64,000 nt of DNA from JAHDFB01 sp964607315 (GCA_964607315.1 CAZSKA010000001.1:1-64000), one strand, 5' to 3'. Numbered from the stretch's first letter, positions 41,562-50,513 are shown. A program made the numbers and translations. Notes: generated by a model not told the origin, from the letters alone.

Positions 41562-42290
41562 TTAAGCCATATTATGATAAACGTTTTGTACATCATCGTC
41601 ATTGTCGAACTTTTCTAAAAGCTTTTCTATTTCAGCTTCTTGATCTGGTCCTAAGCTTTTTGTTTGAGTAGGTAATCTTTCGAATCCAGAACTAATGATT
41701 TCATATCCGCTAGATTCTAGAAAAGACTGTATAGAACCGAAACTTTCAAATCCTCCATAAATCACGATTGCTGCTGGATTATCCTCCTCTGCTTCTTCTC
41801 GAAAGACTTCTTCTCCACCATGATCGATTAATTCAAATTCGAATTCTTCTAAATCTAATTCTTCTTTATCTGTTATTTTGAAATGACATTGATGTGAGAA
41901 CATGAACTCTACACTTCCGTTAGTTCCTAAACTACCATTCATCTTATTAAAGTAAGATCGAACATTAGCTACAGTTCTATTATTATTGTCTGTTGCTGCC
42001 TCTACCATGATAGCTATGCCATATGGCCCATAGCCTTCTAAGGTGATTTCCTTATAATCTTCAGTGTTTTTATCGGAAGCCCTTTTTATTGCCCGTTCGA
42101 TATTATCCTTAGGCATGTTTGCCGCTTTGGCATTCTGAATAACTGCACGTAAGCGAGAATTAGATTCAGGATCTGGTCCTCCTGACTTTACAGCCATGAC
42201 GATATCTTTACCTATTCGGGTAAAGGTTTTTGCCATCGCAGCCCATCTTTTAAATTTTCTTGCTTTTCTGAACTCAAAGGCTCTTCCCAT
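41562..42290 (-). CDS. yebC: YebC/PmpR family protein
   Basis: A 242-residue YebC/PmpR/TACO1-type protein. The N-terminus MGRAFEFRKARKFKRWAAMAKTFTRIGKDI is the Bacteroidota version of the usual MAGHSKWANIKHRK start; NAKAANMPKDNIERAIKRAS and EGYGPYGIAIMVEAATDNNNRTVANVR are the family signatures. Family members bind the ribosome to help translate difficult sequences such as polyproline, and some have been described as transcriptional regulators. It is six bases from the FKBP gene, which precedes it on the same strand. Confidence 0.94.
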   Translation of the reverse strand: MGRAFEFRKARKFKRWAAMAKTFTRIGKDIVMAVKSGGPDPESNSRLRAVIQNAKAANMPKDNIERAIKRASDKNTEDYKEITLEGYGPYGIAIMVEAATDNNNRTVANVRSYFNKMNGSLGTNGSVEFMFSHQCHFKITDKEELDLEEFEFELIDHGGEEVFREEAEEDNPAAIVIYGGFESFGSIQSFLESSGYEIISSGFERLPTQTKSLGPDQEAEIEKLLEKFDNDDDVQNVYHNMA

Positions 42291-42296
42291 AAAATT

Positions 42297-42755
42297 TTAT
42301 TGAACGTCTAATAAATCTACTTCGAAAATTAGTACTTGATTACCTGGAATGCTTCCTCTTCCAGCAGTACCATAACCTAAGAAAGACGGTATGAATAATT
42401 GTACACTACCACCTTCTCCTATTAATGGAATCCCTTGCCTCCAACCTTCTATAGTATTACCTAATACAAAAGTAGCTTCTGGATTAGCATCAAATACTTC
42501 TCCATCAGGGTAAAATCCATTATATGCACATGTGATTAAGCTGTTTAAACTTGGTGTTAAATTAGGGTCACCAGGCTCATCAATTATATAGTAAAATCCA
42601 GTTGAAGTTAACTGTGCTTGATCCAATAATCCATTTTCCTCTAGGTATTCTTCGATCTCTAATTGGTTTGCTTCAAGTATCTCAGCTGTTGATCTGCCGC
42701 ATGAAACTAACGTAGTAACTAATATTAGGGCAAATAGGTAATTATAAATTTTCAT
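42297..42755 (-). CDS. FKBP-type peptidyl-prolyl isomerase lipoprotein
   Basis: A 152-residue predicted lipoprotein: signal MKIYNYLFALILVTTLVSC with lipobox. After an acidic helix (EIEEYLEENGL) comes an FKBP domain: GFYYIIDEPGD, CAYNGFYPDGEVFDANPEATF, EGWRQGIPLIGEGGSVQLFIPSFLGYG, then VLIFEVDLLDV. Most pocket residues of the family are in place, including the GWRQGI and P-x-x-LGYG segments, so isomerase activity is likely. It would assist protein folding at the periplasmic side of the outer or inner membrane. Confidence 0.88.
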   Translation of the reverse strand: MKIYNYLFALILVTTLVSCGRSTAEILEANQLEIEEYLEENGLLDQAQLTSTGFYYIIDEPGDPNLTPSLNSLITCAYNGFYPDGEVFDANPEATFVLGNTIEGWRQGIPLIGEGGSVQLFIPSFLGYGTAGRGSIPGNQVLIFEVDLLDVQ

Positions 42756-42979
42756 TTTTAAAATTTTTGATACAAAATAAGTTTAAGTATTCCGTAAACG
42801 TAAAATTAAGAATTTTGTCCTCTTTTATCCATGAAATTTATCTGAAAAGTCTGGTATTTACTGTATTTGCTTTTATTAACTGTCTTGCAAAATTCGTATT
42901 ATAAGGTGTTTCTTTTATTTTTTTTGGCTTACGCCCAAAGTTTAAAACACCTTTTGAATCAATACAATCTATTGCAAAA

Positions 42980-44449
42980 CTATAGTTCTTTTCTTAATCG
43001 AGCAACTGGAATGTTTAGCTGTTCCCTATATTTGGCTATAGTTCTTCGCGCAATTCCGTAACCACTAGCATCTAATAGTTCCTTTAGTTTTTCGTCTGAA
43101 TAAGGCTTTCTTTTATTCTCTCTAGCAATTATATCCGTCAAGATATTCTTTACTTCCAAAGTAGAAACCTCTTCTCCGTCCTGAGTTGTAATAGATTCCG
43201 AAAAGAAAGATTTTAGTTTTCTAGTTCCGAATTCAGTTTGAACAAATTTACTATTTGCTACACGCGAAACAGTAGAAATATCTAATCCTGTAATCTCTGC
43301 AATATCCTTTAAAATCATAGGTTTCAGTCTTCTATCATCTCCTGTCAAGAAGAAGTCATACTGAAATTGCATGATGGCATACATCGTAGAATAAAGTGTA
43401 TGGTGTCTTTGCTTTATCGCATCGATAAACCATTTTGCAGAATCTATTTTTTGCTTGATAAACATGACAGCATCTTTCTGATTCTTATTAGGCTTAGCAC
43501 CTTTCTGTGCATCGCGATAAGTTTTGATCATTTCTACATACTGATCGTTTATTTTAAGATCTGGAGCATTTCTGTTATTCAACGAAAGCTCTAATTCACC
43601 TTCTCTATTTTTAATGAAGAAATCTGGAACGATGTAATGCGTTCTTGAATTAGAAACTTCTGAAATAGAAAGTGCGGGTTTTGGGTTTAGCTTCAAGATT
43701 TCATCTATAGCTTCCTTTAATTCCGACTCACTTAAGAATAAGTTTTTCTTTAGTCGTTCGTAGTGTTTTTTTGTAAATTCTGAAAAGTGATTTTCAATAA
43801 TTTTCTGAGCGAAAATGTATTTTTTCTCAGGAAAACCATCCATACTTTTAATTTTGAGATTCATCTGAATAGAAAGACATTCTTGTAAATCTCTTGAAGC
43901 AACACCTGGTGGGTCAAACTTCTGTATTTTTTTAAGTACACTTATTACGGTTTCTTTTTGTACTTCTATATTCTGTGAAAAAAGTAAATCATCAATGATT
44001 GCTTCAGGTTCTCTTCTTAAATATCCATCTTCATCAATTGATCCTACTAATTGCTCAGCAATTATTTCTTCTTCTTCTGTTTCAAGATTAAGCATTCCAA
44101 CTTGCTTGTCGAGATAGTCATGAAAGCTATTTTCAACAACAGCTGGAGCTCTGTAATCATCATCAGAATGACTAAAAGAATCCTTTAGTTTATAACTCTG
44201 AGGATCTTCTTCTATATATTCATTGATATAATCGTCAAGTTCAAAAGCTTCTTCTTGTTGATCTTGATTTTCATCTAGGTCAATTACCTCTGAATAATCA
44301 TCTCCCTCCTCAAGAGCGGGATTGCTCTCCAGTTCCTCCTTGATTCGCTCTTCAAGCGAAGTAGTTGGTATTTGAAGGAGTTTCATTAGCTGAATCTGCT
44401 GAGGAGACAGCTTCTGCAACATTTTTTGACTTAGACTCTGCTTTAACAT
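42980..44449 (-). CDS. rpoN: RNA polymerase sigma-54 factor RpoN
   Basis: Recognises -24/-12 (GG-N10-GC) promoters and needs an AAA+ activator. The 489 residues show region I (SLSQKMLQKLSPQQIQLMKLLQIPTTSLEERI), the acidic region II, the core-binding domain (about 120-320, FDPPGVASRDLQECL), the HTH (LKDIAEITGLDISTVSRVANSKFVQT) and the RpoN box as ARRTIAKYRE near the C-terminus. Everything essential is present. Enhancer-binding activators are not in the window. Confidence 0.96.
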   Translation of the reverse strand: MLKQSLSQKMLQKLSPQQIQLMKLLQIPTTSLEERIKEELESNPALEEGDDYSEVIDLDENQDQQEEAFELDDYINEYIEEDPQSYKLKDSFSHSDDDYRAPAVVENSFHDYLDKQVGMLNLETEEEEIIAEQLVGSIDEDGYLRREPEAIIDDLLFSQNIEVQKETVISVLKKIQKFDPPGVASRDLQECLSIQMNLKIKSMDGFPEKKYIFAQKIIENHFSEFTKKHYERLKKNLFLSESELKEAIDEILKLNPKPALSISEVSNSRTHYIVPDFFIKNREGELELSLNNRNAPDLKINDQYVEMIKTYRDAQKGAKPNKNQKDAVMFIKQKIDSAKWFIDAIKQRHHTLYSTMYAIMQFQYDFFLTGDDRRLKPMILKDIAEITGLDISTVSRVANSKFVQTEFGTRKLKSFFSESITTQDGEEVSTLEVKNILTDIIARENKRKPYSDEKLKELLDASGYGIARRTIAKYREQLNIPVARLRKEL

Positions 44450-44472
44450 CGGTTTAAGTTTTGAAGCATTTG

Positions 44473-44480
44473 CAAAAATA
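44473..44480 (-). promoter_or_regulatory. -7 box for rpoN
   Basis: On the minus strand TATTTTTG, a full match to TAnnTTTG, 24 bases before the rpoN start codon. Confidence 0.5.
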
Positions 44481-44522
44481 TAACACTATATTCGTACTTG
44501 CCGTTCTAAAAAAATAGATCTT

Positions 44523-44552
44523 TTTGGGTTTATGTAGCTTTATATACTTTTG
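44523..44552 (+). promoter_or_regulatory. Possible promoter upstream of aminopeptidase P
   Basis: TTTG (44523-44526) and TACTTTTG (44545-44552) match the -33 and -7 elements with 18 bases between them. The start codon is 89 bases further, so the leader would be long; a closer promoter may exist. Confidence 0.4.
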
Positions 44553-44640
44553 GAGCTACATTGCTTTTGGATAGAGCAAATATAAAATAAGATTAACACA
44601 TTACGCATTTTTTTAATATGTTATTATAAAAAATATACGG

Positions 44641-46419
44641 ATGACTTCAATTAATGAGAGAATTAATGCTTTGAAAAGCGTACTAAATGAAGCAGATTTA
44701 GATGCTTTTATCATTCCTTCTAGCGATGCTCACCAAAGCGAGTATGTAGGAGATTTTGCTAATACACGTCAGTGGATTAGTGGTTTTTCAGGATCTGCAG
44801 GAACTGTGATAATAACAAAAAACGATGCTGGTCTTTGGACAGACTCTAGATATTATCTACAAGCAGAAACGGAACTAAGTGATACTGAGATGAGTATGCA
44901 TAAAATGGGTAATAAAGGCCAAGCTGCATGGATTGATTGGTTAAATGAAACATTTCCAGATGGTGCAAACATCGCTTTTGATGGAAATCTTTTCACCAAA
45001 TCATTTTCTGATCAAATTGTAAAAAAATTAAATCCTAGTATTTCTTTGAACTCGTCTTTTAATCCTATTGATCAAATATGGAATGAGAGACCAGCTAGAC
45101 CAAAAGATAAAATATACGAACACACCTTGGATTATGCCATCACTTCTCGTAGGAATAAAATTGATCAATTAAGAAAAGAATTTATTCCTCATGCAGACAA
45201 ATATATTATATCAGCTTTGGATGATATTGCTTGGGTTTTTAACTTGAGAGGAAGAGATATAGAATTCAATCCAGTTTTTTATGCCTTTGGCTTAATAGGA
45301 AAAGATGAAGCTATTCTTTTCTGTGATCACGATAAAATTCCTGAAGGATTAGAAGGGACTTTAGAAACAGATGGCATCCAAATGAAGGATTATGACTTAT
45401 TCATTCCTTATGTCAATAATTTATCTCCTTCTGAAAAAGTATTTCTTGATCCTTCTGATACAAGTGTTGGTTTGTATAGAGCCATTAATGCTGAAATAGT
45501 AGAAGGAACAAATATCATCCGTTCCATGAAAGGAGTAAAATCTGAAGGAGAACTAAAGCATGTCAGAAATGCTATGGAAAAAGATGGTGTTGCTTTACTC
45601 AGAATGTACAGATGGTTAGATAATGAACTAGACGAAAGAACCGTAACTGAAGCGGAACTCTCTGATAAAATCCAATACTTTCGCTCTTTAATGCCAGGGT
45701 ATGTTGGTGAATCTTTTCCTCCTATTGTCGGATATGAATCTAATGGTGCCATCATACACTACAGGCCACATCCCGACACGGCAGCCGCCATAAAGAAAGA
45801 TGGAATGTTGCTTATTGATAGTGGCGGACAATATCTGGATGGTACAACTGATATTACTAGAACAATCCACTTTGGGGCCCCGACCCCAGAACAAAAAACA
45901 GCCTACACTACCGTGCTAAAAGGTAAAATAGCGATAGATCAACTTATCTTCCCCAAAGGAACAAATGGCTATCAAATGGATATTCTTGCTCGTTCATCTA
46001 TGTGGAAACACGGCTTGAATTATGGACATGGAACGGGTCATGGTGTAGGATATTTACTGAATGTACACGAAGGACCGCAAGGAATTGCACAAGTATATAA
46101 TGTAAAGTCTAAACAGGCATTTCAAGTAGGAATGATTACTTCTAATGAACCTGGGTTTTATAAGTCTGGAGGTTTCGGAATTAGAATAGAAAATCTCATA
46201 GCGACAAAAGAACATAGTGAAACGGCATATGGGACATTCTATGGGTTCGAGACATTAACGCTCTTTCCTATTGCGACAAATCTGATAGATATGACTTTAT
46301 TAACGAGAGATGAAGTTGCGTGGTTAAATGAATATCATAAGCTTGTGGAAAACAGACTTTCTCCGCATCTTAATGAGGATGAAAAAGCATGGTTAAAAGA
46401 GGCGTGTAAACCAATATAG
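44641..46419 (+). CDS. pepP: Xaa-Pro aminopeptidase (aminopeptidase P, M24B)
   Basis: Removes the N-terminal residue from peptides with proline in second position. It is the long three-domain form (592 residues), like eukaryotic XPNPEP1: two creatinase N-terminal-like domains (about 5-300) and a pita-bread M24 domain (about 305-530). A short M24 C-terminal domain follows (LLTRDEVAWLNEYHKL, then LSPHLNEDEKAWLKEAC). Metal ligands are visible: LIDSGGQYLDGTTDITRT (two Asp), GTGHGVGYLLNVHEGP (His), TSNEPGFY (Glu) and GIRIENL (Glu). The symbol is by activity; E. coli PepP is shorter. No signal peptide, so cytoplasmic. Confidence 0.94.
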   Translation: MTSINERINALKSVLNEADLDAFIIPSSDAHQSEYVGDFANTRQWISGFSGSAGTVIITKNDAGLWTDSRYYLQAETELSDTEMSMHKMGNKGQAAWIDWLNETFPDGANIAFDGNLFTKSFSDQIVKKLNPSISLNSSFNPIDQIWNERPARPKDKIYEHTLDYAITSRRNKIDQLRKEFIPHADKYIISALDDIAWVFNLRGRDIEFNPVFYAFGLIGKDEAILFCDHDKIPEGLEGTLETDGIQMKDYDLFIPYVNNLSPSEKVFLDPSDTSVGLYRAINAEIVEGTNIIRSMKGVKSEGELKHVRNAMEKDGVALLRMYRWLDNELDERTVTEAELSDKIQYFRSLMPGYVGESFPPIVGYESNGAIIHYRPHPDTAAAIKKDGMLLIDSGGQYLDGTTDITRTIHFGAPTPEQKTAYTTVLKGKIAIDQLIFPKGTNGYQMDILARSSMWKHGLNYGHGTGHGVGYLLNVHEGPQGIAQVYNVKSKQAFQVGMITSNEPGFYKSGGFGIRIENLIATKEHSETAYGTFYGFETLTLFPIATNLIDMTLLTRDEVAWLNEYHKLVENRLSPHLNEDEKAWLKEACKPI

Positions 46420-46461
46420 TGAAATTCAGATAGGAATATTTTTTACAATGGAAGAAATGAT

Positions 46462-46469
46462 TATCTTTG
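46462..46469 (+). promoter_or_regulatory. -7 box for the 42-residue membrane protein
   Basis: TATCTTTG, a full match to TAnnTTTG, 18 bases before the ATG at 46488. A T-rich stretch at 46438-46444 could serve as the -33 element. Confidence 0.6.
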
Positions 46470-46487
46470 CCGCTCAATAATATTAGT

Positions 46488-46616
46488 ATGGCACATAATA
46501 CAAATTACGGTAAAAAAGGAGCATATTTTCTAGGATTTTTAGGCTTCGTATTATTAGTTGTTATTTTATTAATATGGGTATATTCTAAGAATTCAGAGTT
46601 CTTACCTATCCAATAA
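46488..46616 (+). CDS. 42-residue single-span membrane protein
   Basis: A complete short gene: MAHNTNYGKKGAYFLGFLGF, then a hydrophobic stretch VLLVVILLIW and a tail VYSKNSEFLPIQ. It predicts one transmembrane helix (about 12-32) with a positive N-terminus, so the C-terminus probably faces out. A full-consensus -7 box lies 18 bases upstream, the same spacing as for other genes in the window, which is the main reason to believe it is expressed. I cannot name a family; small membrane proteins of this kind often belong to respiratory or transporter complexes, but nothing here proves that. Confidence 0.6.
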   Translation: MAHNTNYGKKGAYFLGFLGFVLLVVILLIWVYSKNSEFLPIQ

Positions 46617-46741
46617 TTCTATTTTACACAGGTAGGATTTACTCTTCTATTCATTTCTAAGTTATTAGTCTGAATTTAGGTCTTTTTTGATTTGACTTTA
46701 AGCAGATTATATGCCACGTTTGCTGAAAAGAAACAAAATAT

Positions 46742-47341
46742 ATGGATTTTTTAGACTTAATGAAAAGACGTTATACAACGAAAAAGTATAATCCATCACT
46801 TAAAATTTCTGTTGAAGATAAAGAAAAATTAAAGCAGATTCTTCGTCTTACTCCAGCTTCATTAAACAGCCAACCTTGGAAATTTACCTTTGTTTCAGAA
46901 CGTTCTGTAAGAGAGAAGTTAGCTAAAGTTTCTATGCATAATGCTGAGCGAATAATGGAATGTGATACGCTCGTAGTGTTCAGTAGAATTGATAATATTG
47001 CCTATTTTGAAGAGCAAATAGAACGTGAATTACCGCAAAGGCAAAAGGATTATTATTATCAGATACTAAAGCCGATGCCAGAGGATGTGGTAAAACATTG
47101 GTTTAGTAGACAATTATACATATCACTTGGTGTTTTTCTAAGTGCATGCATGAGTATGGGTATTGATTCTACTGCAATGGAGGGTATAGAACCAAATGCA
47201 TATAACGAAATTTTAGGCTTGGAAAATTTCTATACTGATTTTGCTGTTTGCATTGGCTATAGAGCAGAAGATGACCCTAACCAACTACACATAAAAGCTA
47301 AATCTCGCGTAGAGGTTGATAAAATCGTTCAAAGTATATAA
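46742..47341 (+). CDS. Nitroreductase family protein
   Basis: A 199-residue FMN-dependent reductase of the NfsB-like nitroreductase group. The flavin-binding start RRYTTKKYNPSLKIS is followed by LTPASLNSQPWKFTFV, the second FMN contact. SRQLYISLGVFLSACMSMGIDSTAMEGI is the central helix, and AVCIGYRAEDDPNQ is the last flavin contact. It reduces nitroaromatics or quinones with NAD(P)H as a homodimer. The glycosyltransferase gene begins four bases downstream, so the two share a transcript, although no functional link is apparent. Confidence 0.9.
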   Translation: MDFLDLMKRRYTTKKYNPSLKISVEDKEKLKQILRLTPASLNSQPWKFTFVSERSVREKLAKVSMHNAERIMECDTLVVFSRIDNIAYFEEQIERELPQRQKDYYYQILKPMPEDVVKHWFSRQLYISLGVFLSACMSMGIDSTAMEGIEPNAYNEILGLENFYTDFAVCIGYRAEDDPNQLHIKAKSRVEVDKIVQSI

Positions 47342-47344
47342 GTT

Positions 47345-48073
47345 ATGTCAAAGCGAGTTGCGGTCATCATTCCATTTTATAATGGACAAGCTTATATAAA
47401 GAAATGTGTTGATAGCTTGGAGATTGATCGTAAAGACGTGTGGTTAATTGATAATTCTGAAATACCTTTTAATAATAATTTAGGTGTTCATCATGTGGTG
47501 ACACAAGGCAAAAGGCTTGGTTTTGGTAAAGCTGTAAATCTTGGTGTAAGTAAGCTACCAAAGGGAAAGTATTCCCATATTATCATCTTAAATCAGGATG
47601 CTTATTTTAAAGAAAATCATTTTGTTAACTTCGTTGAGAAACTTGTAGGAAATCAGGAGGATTTTTTGTGTCCTAAATTATATCAGGAAGATTTCCAAGA
47701 AATTATTCCTTTTGTGAAAGAGAGGTATTTTAGGAAGGGTGTCCCCAAAGGTGATACGTATATTTCGGATTATGTAGGTGTGCTTATTGCTTGTAGCTTG
47801 GAATTGTGGAATAAATTAAATGGTTTTGATGAGCGTTTTTTCATGTATTTTGAGGAAAATGATCTTTTTAAAAGGGCTATTAAAGATAAACCTATTTTGT
47901 TTTTACCAGATGTTCATGTTGCGCATAGGAATAAAGCTGATAAGATGGAGGAGGATTTATTAAAGGCGTTTTATAAGAGTGAGATTTTATTTGCGAAGAA
48001 GCATGAACCGAAGAGTAGGTATTTTTTTCTACGTTTCAAAAATCTGATGAGAAGAATAAAAAAAGCGTATTGA
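47345..48073 (+). CDS. Family 2 glycosyltransferase
   Basis: A 242-residue GT-A fold enzyme. The nucleotide-sugar start RVAVIIPFYNGQAYIKKCVDSL is followed by VWLIDNSE and RLGFGKAVNLGVSKLPKGKY, and the DxD-like metal site is ILNQDAYF. GFDERFFMYFEENDLFKRA is the acceptor and catalytic region typical of rhamnosyl-type GT2 enzymes of the WcaA/RfbF kind. It is a short, single-domain form that should act in surface polysaccharide or glycan synthesis; the sugar is not determinable. A hairpin terminator overlaps its stop codon. Confidence 0.88.
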   Translation: MSKRVAVIIPFYNGQAYIKKCVDSLEIDRKDVWLIDNSEIPFNNNLGVHHVVTQGKRLGFGKAVNLGVSKLPKGKYSHIIILNQDAYFKENHFVNFVEKLVGNQEDFLCPKLYQEDFQEIIPFVKERYFRKGVPKGDTYISDYVGVLIACSLELWNKLNGFDERFFMYFEENDLFKRAIKDKPILFLPDVHVAHRNKADKMEEDLLKAFYKSEILFAKKHEPKSRYFFLRFKNLMRRIKKAY

Positions 48074-48092
48074 GGGTTGCTCAATACGCTTT
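48055..48092. terminator. Terminator between convergent glycosyltransferase and anti-sigma genes
   Basis: AAAGCGTATTGAG (48062-48074), loop GGTTG, CTCAATACGCTTT (48080-48092): 13 perfect pairs. A T-run follows on the minus strand, so it best serves the sigma/anti-sigma operon. It overlaps the last codons of the glycosyltransferase gene. Confidence 0.85.
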
Positions 48093-48116
48093 AGAATATG
48101 TAGAAAAACGATCAAG

Positions 48117-48350
48117 TTAAAACTTGATATTACTTTTTATATTGTTTATTAGGTTTTCTGAGCAAGTACTTCTTTTAACTTTTGTCTTAAGTAAATTCCG
48201 AAATTCAGACTCTCTTTTTAAAAGTTGGCCAAATTCAGGGTTGGAACTGGCTTCGTTTTCAAATAAATTAGTTTCTTCTTTGTTGAGTGCATTGTCCAGG
48301 TAAAGGTCGATTTTCTTTCGAAAATCTTGCATTTGTTCTTGACTTCTCAT
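48117..48350 (-). CDS. Anti-sigma-like small protein without zinc ligands
   Basis: A 77-residue soluble protein. The start MQDFRKKIDLYLDNALNKEETNLFENEASSNPEFGQLLKRESEFRNLLK follows the anti-sigma domain pattern D-x-YLD-x-x-L...E...F...hL..cp.C..ll..E..fr. The histidine and cysteines of the zinc site (H-x3-C-x2-C) are not there, so it would be a zinc-free anti-sigma domain. There is no membrane segment. It is 97 bases downstream of an ECF sigma gene on the same strand, as expected for a sigma/anti-sigma pair. The call rests on context and pattern. Confidence 0.6.
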   Translation of the reverse strand: MRSQEQMQDFRKKIDLYLDNALNKEETNLFENEASSNPEFGQLLKRESEFRNLLKTKVKRSTCSENLINNIKSNIKF

Positions 48351-48447
48351 AATTAAGTAAATTGTAATTCAGCTATTAAATTTTTAATAATTCATTTAAC
48401 TTTCTCCGAATAAGTTAAACATATCAAGTTAGCTAAGCTCTTTATAT

Positions 48448-49053
48448 TTATTCTTCTTCAGACTTGGGTTTCTTTCTATTTCCGCGAACGTCAGTATAGC
48501 CTTGGGATTTCGCGTAAATTTTTAATTTCTCTTTCAGAATATTTCGCGCTCTGAACAGTCTAGATCTTACTGTACCGATGGGAACATCTATAATTTTAGA
48601 TATTTCTTCGTAAGTAAAACCTTCAACGTCACAAAGCAAAATCACAGTTCTAAAATCAATAGGTAAATTATTGATTTCTGTCGTTATTTCATCGCCCATT
48701 ATATTCTGAAAGATCTCCTCCCTTAAGTCAAGATAGTTTGTTTTACTTTTCTCATCCGTATCGTGATATGAGATAATTTCTTCGAAATCTACCTTTGTAG
48801 GGCGCTTTACTTTCTTCCTATATTGGTTTATGTAAGCGTTTTTCAGTATCTTAAACAACCAAGCCTTCGCATTAGTTCCCTCTTGATACTTATCTATGAA
48901 TCTATATGCTTTTAAATACGTCTCCTGGACAAGATCTTCCGAGTCGTCATCATCGAAAGTAAGGTGATAGGCAAAGGTTTTCAGCGCATCCATATGCGGT
49001 AAGAGCTCGGTCTCAAAGACATTAATTTCTTTTGCTGATTTTTCTTTAGACAA
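48448..49053 (-). CDS. ECF-family RNA polymerase sigma factor
   Basis: A 201-residue ECF sigma factor. Region 2 runs from about 10 to 80 (HMDALKTFAYHLT, then DSEDLVQETYLKAYRFIDKY and NAKAWLFKILKNAYINQYRK). Region 4 runs from about 125 to 180 (LPIDFRTVILLCDVEGFTYE, EISKIIDVPIGTVRSRLFRA). A charged C-terminal tail follows (GNRKKPKSEEE). No ATG precedes region 2; I chose the TTG at 49053 (LSKEKSAKE), with another TTG at 49089 possible. It is the largest-spaced gene of a two-gene unit with the anti-sigma-like protein downstream, and resembles the thiol- or stress-type ECF group only by pattern. Confidence 0.88.
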   Translation of the reverse strand: MSKEKSAKEINVFETELLPHMDALKTFAYHLTFDDDDSEDLVQETYLKAYRFIDKYQEGTNAKAWLFKILKNAYINQYRKKVKRPTKVDFEEIISYHDTDEKSKTNYLDLREEIFQNIMGDEITTEINNLPIDFRTVILLCDVEGFTYEEISKIIDVPIGTVRSRLFRARNILKEKLKIYAKSQGYTDVRGNRKKPKSEEE

Positions 49054-49212
49054 GTTCGTTTTTTTACAAATAAAAGAAAATAATAGCAAGACAACCTTTT
49101 AAAAGTGCAAAAATTACACCCTTCTTAAACGCATATTTTAACATATTTCATGTCTTTATGCGTATTATTAGATTAAACTACTTGACTTTCAGTCTAATTA
49201 TATATTATGCTT

Positions 49213-50493
49213 TTATCCTATGATAACTTCTATAAATTCTGAGGGATCTAGATATTTTTCAGCAGTTTTTTGGAGTTCATCAGCATTTATATTCATAAAA
49301 ACGTCGATTGTACGTGCTAAATCTTCCTCACTTTCATTGTTTAGGATTGCTGATTTAATTATTCTTATGGACTGGAATGGTCCATCTACTGCTGTGAGTA
49401 AATTACCTAAGAGATAGTTTCTGTTCATTTCAAGTTCTTCCTTGGAGATTTTTGTCGTCCTTAGCATCTCCATCTCTTTATAGATCTCTTTTATTGTAGC
49501 ATCTAGATACTTTGGACTTACATCGGTGCTTACATAAAAATAGCCTTCATATAACATCGTATCTAAAGACGTAAATATATTATATGTATATCCCTTTTCT
49601 TCCCTAATGTTTTTCATTAATCGAGAGCCAAAATAACCTCCCAACACATTATTTAAAAAGGACATTTGGGCGTAAGCCTTATCCTTTCTATTCCCGAATT
49701 TCCTCGCTATTCTAATTGCAGATTGATGTTCTTGGGCAGAAGGAAAGTTATACCTTTTATCCGGAGAAAGATTCTTCTTATCATAGGAAATCTCAGCATT
49801 ACCCTTATATTTCCATTGACCGAAAGCCTTGTTTATGGCTTGCTCTACTACATCATCATATTGACCACAAAGGAATAGATAGCATTCCTGCTCTTCCAAC
49901 ATATCTCTATGATAATCGTGTAGTAGTTCCTTAGTTATTCCTTTATAGCTACTTTCTGAAGAGTTATATCCATAGACTTCTTCTGAACCAAATAATTTCT
50001 CTGTAAGCTGACGATAAGCAATGATTTCATTTTTCGAATTATTCAATTCTAATTTCCTACAATGATTTTCTATACTTTTTTGAATTTCACTTTTCTTAAA
50101 AGCGGGTTCCAAGATTATTTCGCTAAACTTCTGAATCAATAAGGGAAAAAACTTGCTTAAGCTCATGATCGTGAAGGTGGTATAATCCAAAGATGACCTT
50201 GAATTATAAGAAGCTCCATACGTGTCAAAAAAAGAGGATAGACTCTCTGCATTATCATGTAAAGTTCCTTCTTTTATGACACTCGCGAAAATTTTACACA
50301 GCGACTTTGCCTTTTCTCTATGTCTACCACCTTTAAAAACAATGTCGAGTTTGACCAATTCTTGAGAGCCCTGTCTGATGTAGTAAACAGGCAAGCCGTT
50401 ATCTAATGTGTAGCTTAAAAACCTTGGTAATGGAACGTTTTTTATAAGTTGGATAGGAGGACCATTTCGCCTCGTATAATTGTCGATTTTCAC
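49213..50493 (-). CDS. M16-family peptidase-like protein lacking the zinc motif
   Basis: A 426-residue protein with the two-domain M16 (pitrilysin/MPP) fold: DNGLPVYYIRQGSQELVKLDIVFKGG opens domain 1, and LNNVLGGYFGSRLMKNIREEKGYTYNIFTSLD is the conserved C-terminal segment. In the place of HxxEH (around residue 67-71) the sequence reads KIFASVIKEGT, so it should not be proteolytic alone. In this phylum such proteins usually pair with an active M16 encoded next to them; none is adjacent here. The start is GTG at 50493, supported by a -7 box 21 bases upstream and an AAAGGG sequence before it. Confidence 0.85.
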   Translation of the reverse strand: MKIDNYTRRNGPPIQLIKNVPLPRFLSYTLDNGLPVYYIRQGSQELVKLDIVFKGGRHREKAKSLCKIFASVIKEGTLHDNAESLSSFFDTYGASYNSRSSLDYTTFTIMSLSKFFPLLIQKFSEIILEPAFKKSEIQKSIENHCRKLELNNSKNEIIAYRQLTEKLFGSEEVYGYNSSESSYKGITKELLHDYHRDMLEEQECYLFLCGQYDDVVEQAINKAFGQWKYKGNAEISYDKKNLSPDKRYNFPSAQEHQSAIRIARKFGNRKDKAYAQMSFLNNVLGGYFGSRLMKNIREEKGYTYNIFTSLDTMLYEGYFYVSTDVSPKYLDATIKEIYKEMEMLRTTKISKEELEMNRNYLLGNLLTAVDGPFQSIRIIKSAILNNESEEDLARTIDVFMNINADELQKTAEKYLDPSEFIEVIIG

Positions 50494-50513
50494 CCCTTTG
50501 AATTATGATTTTG

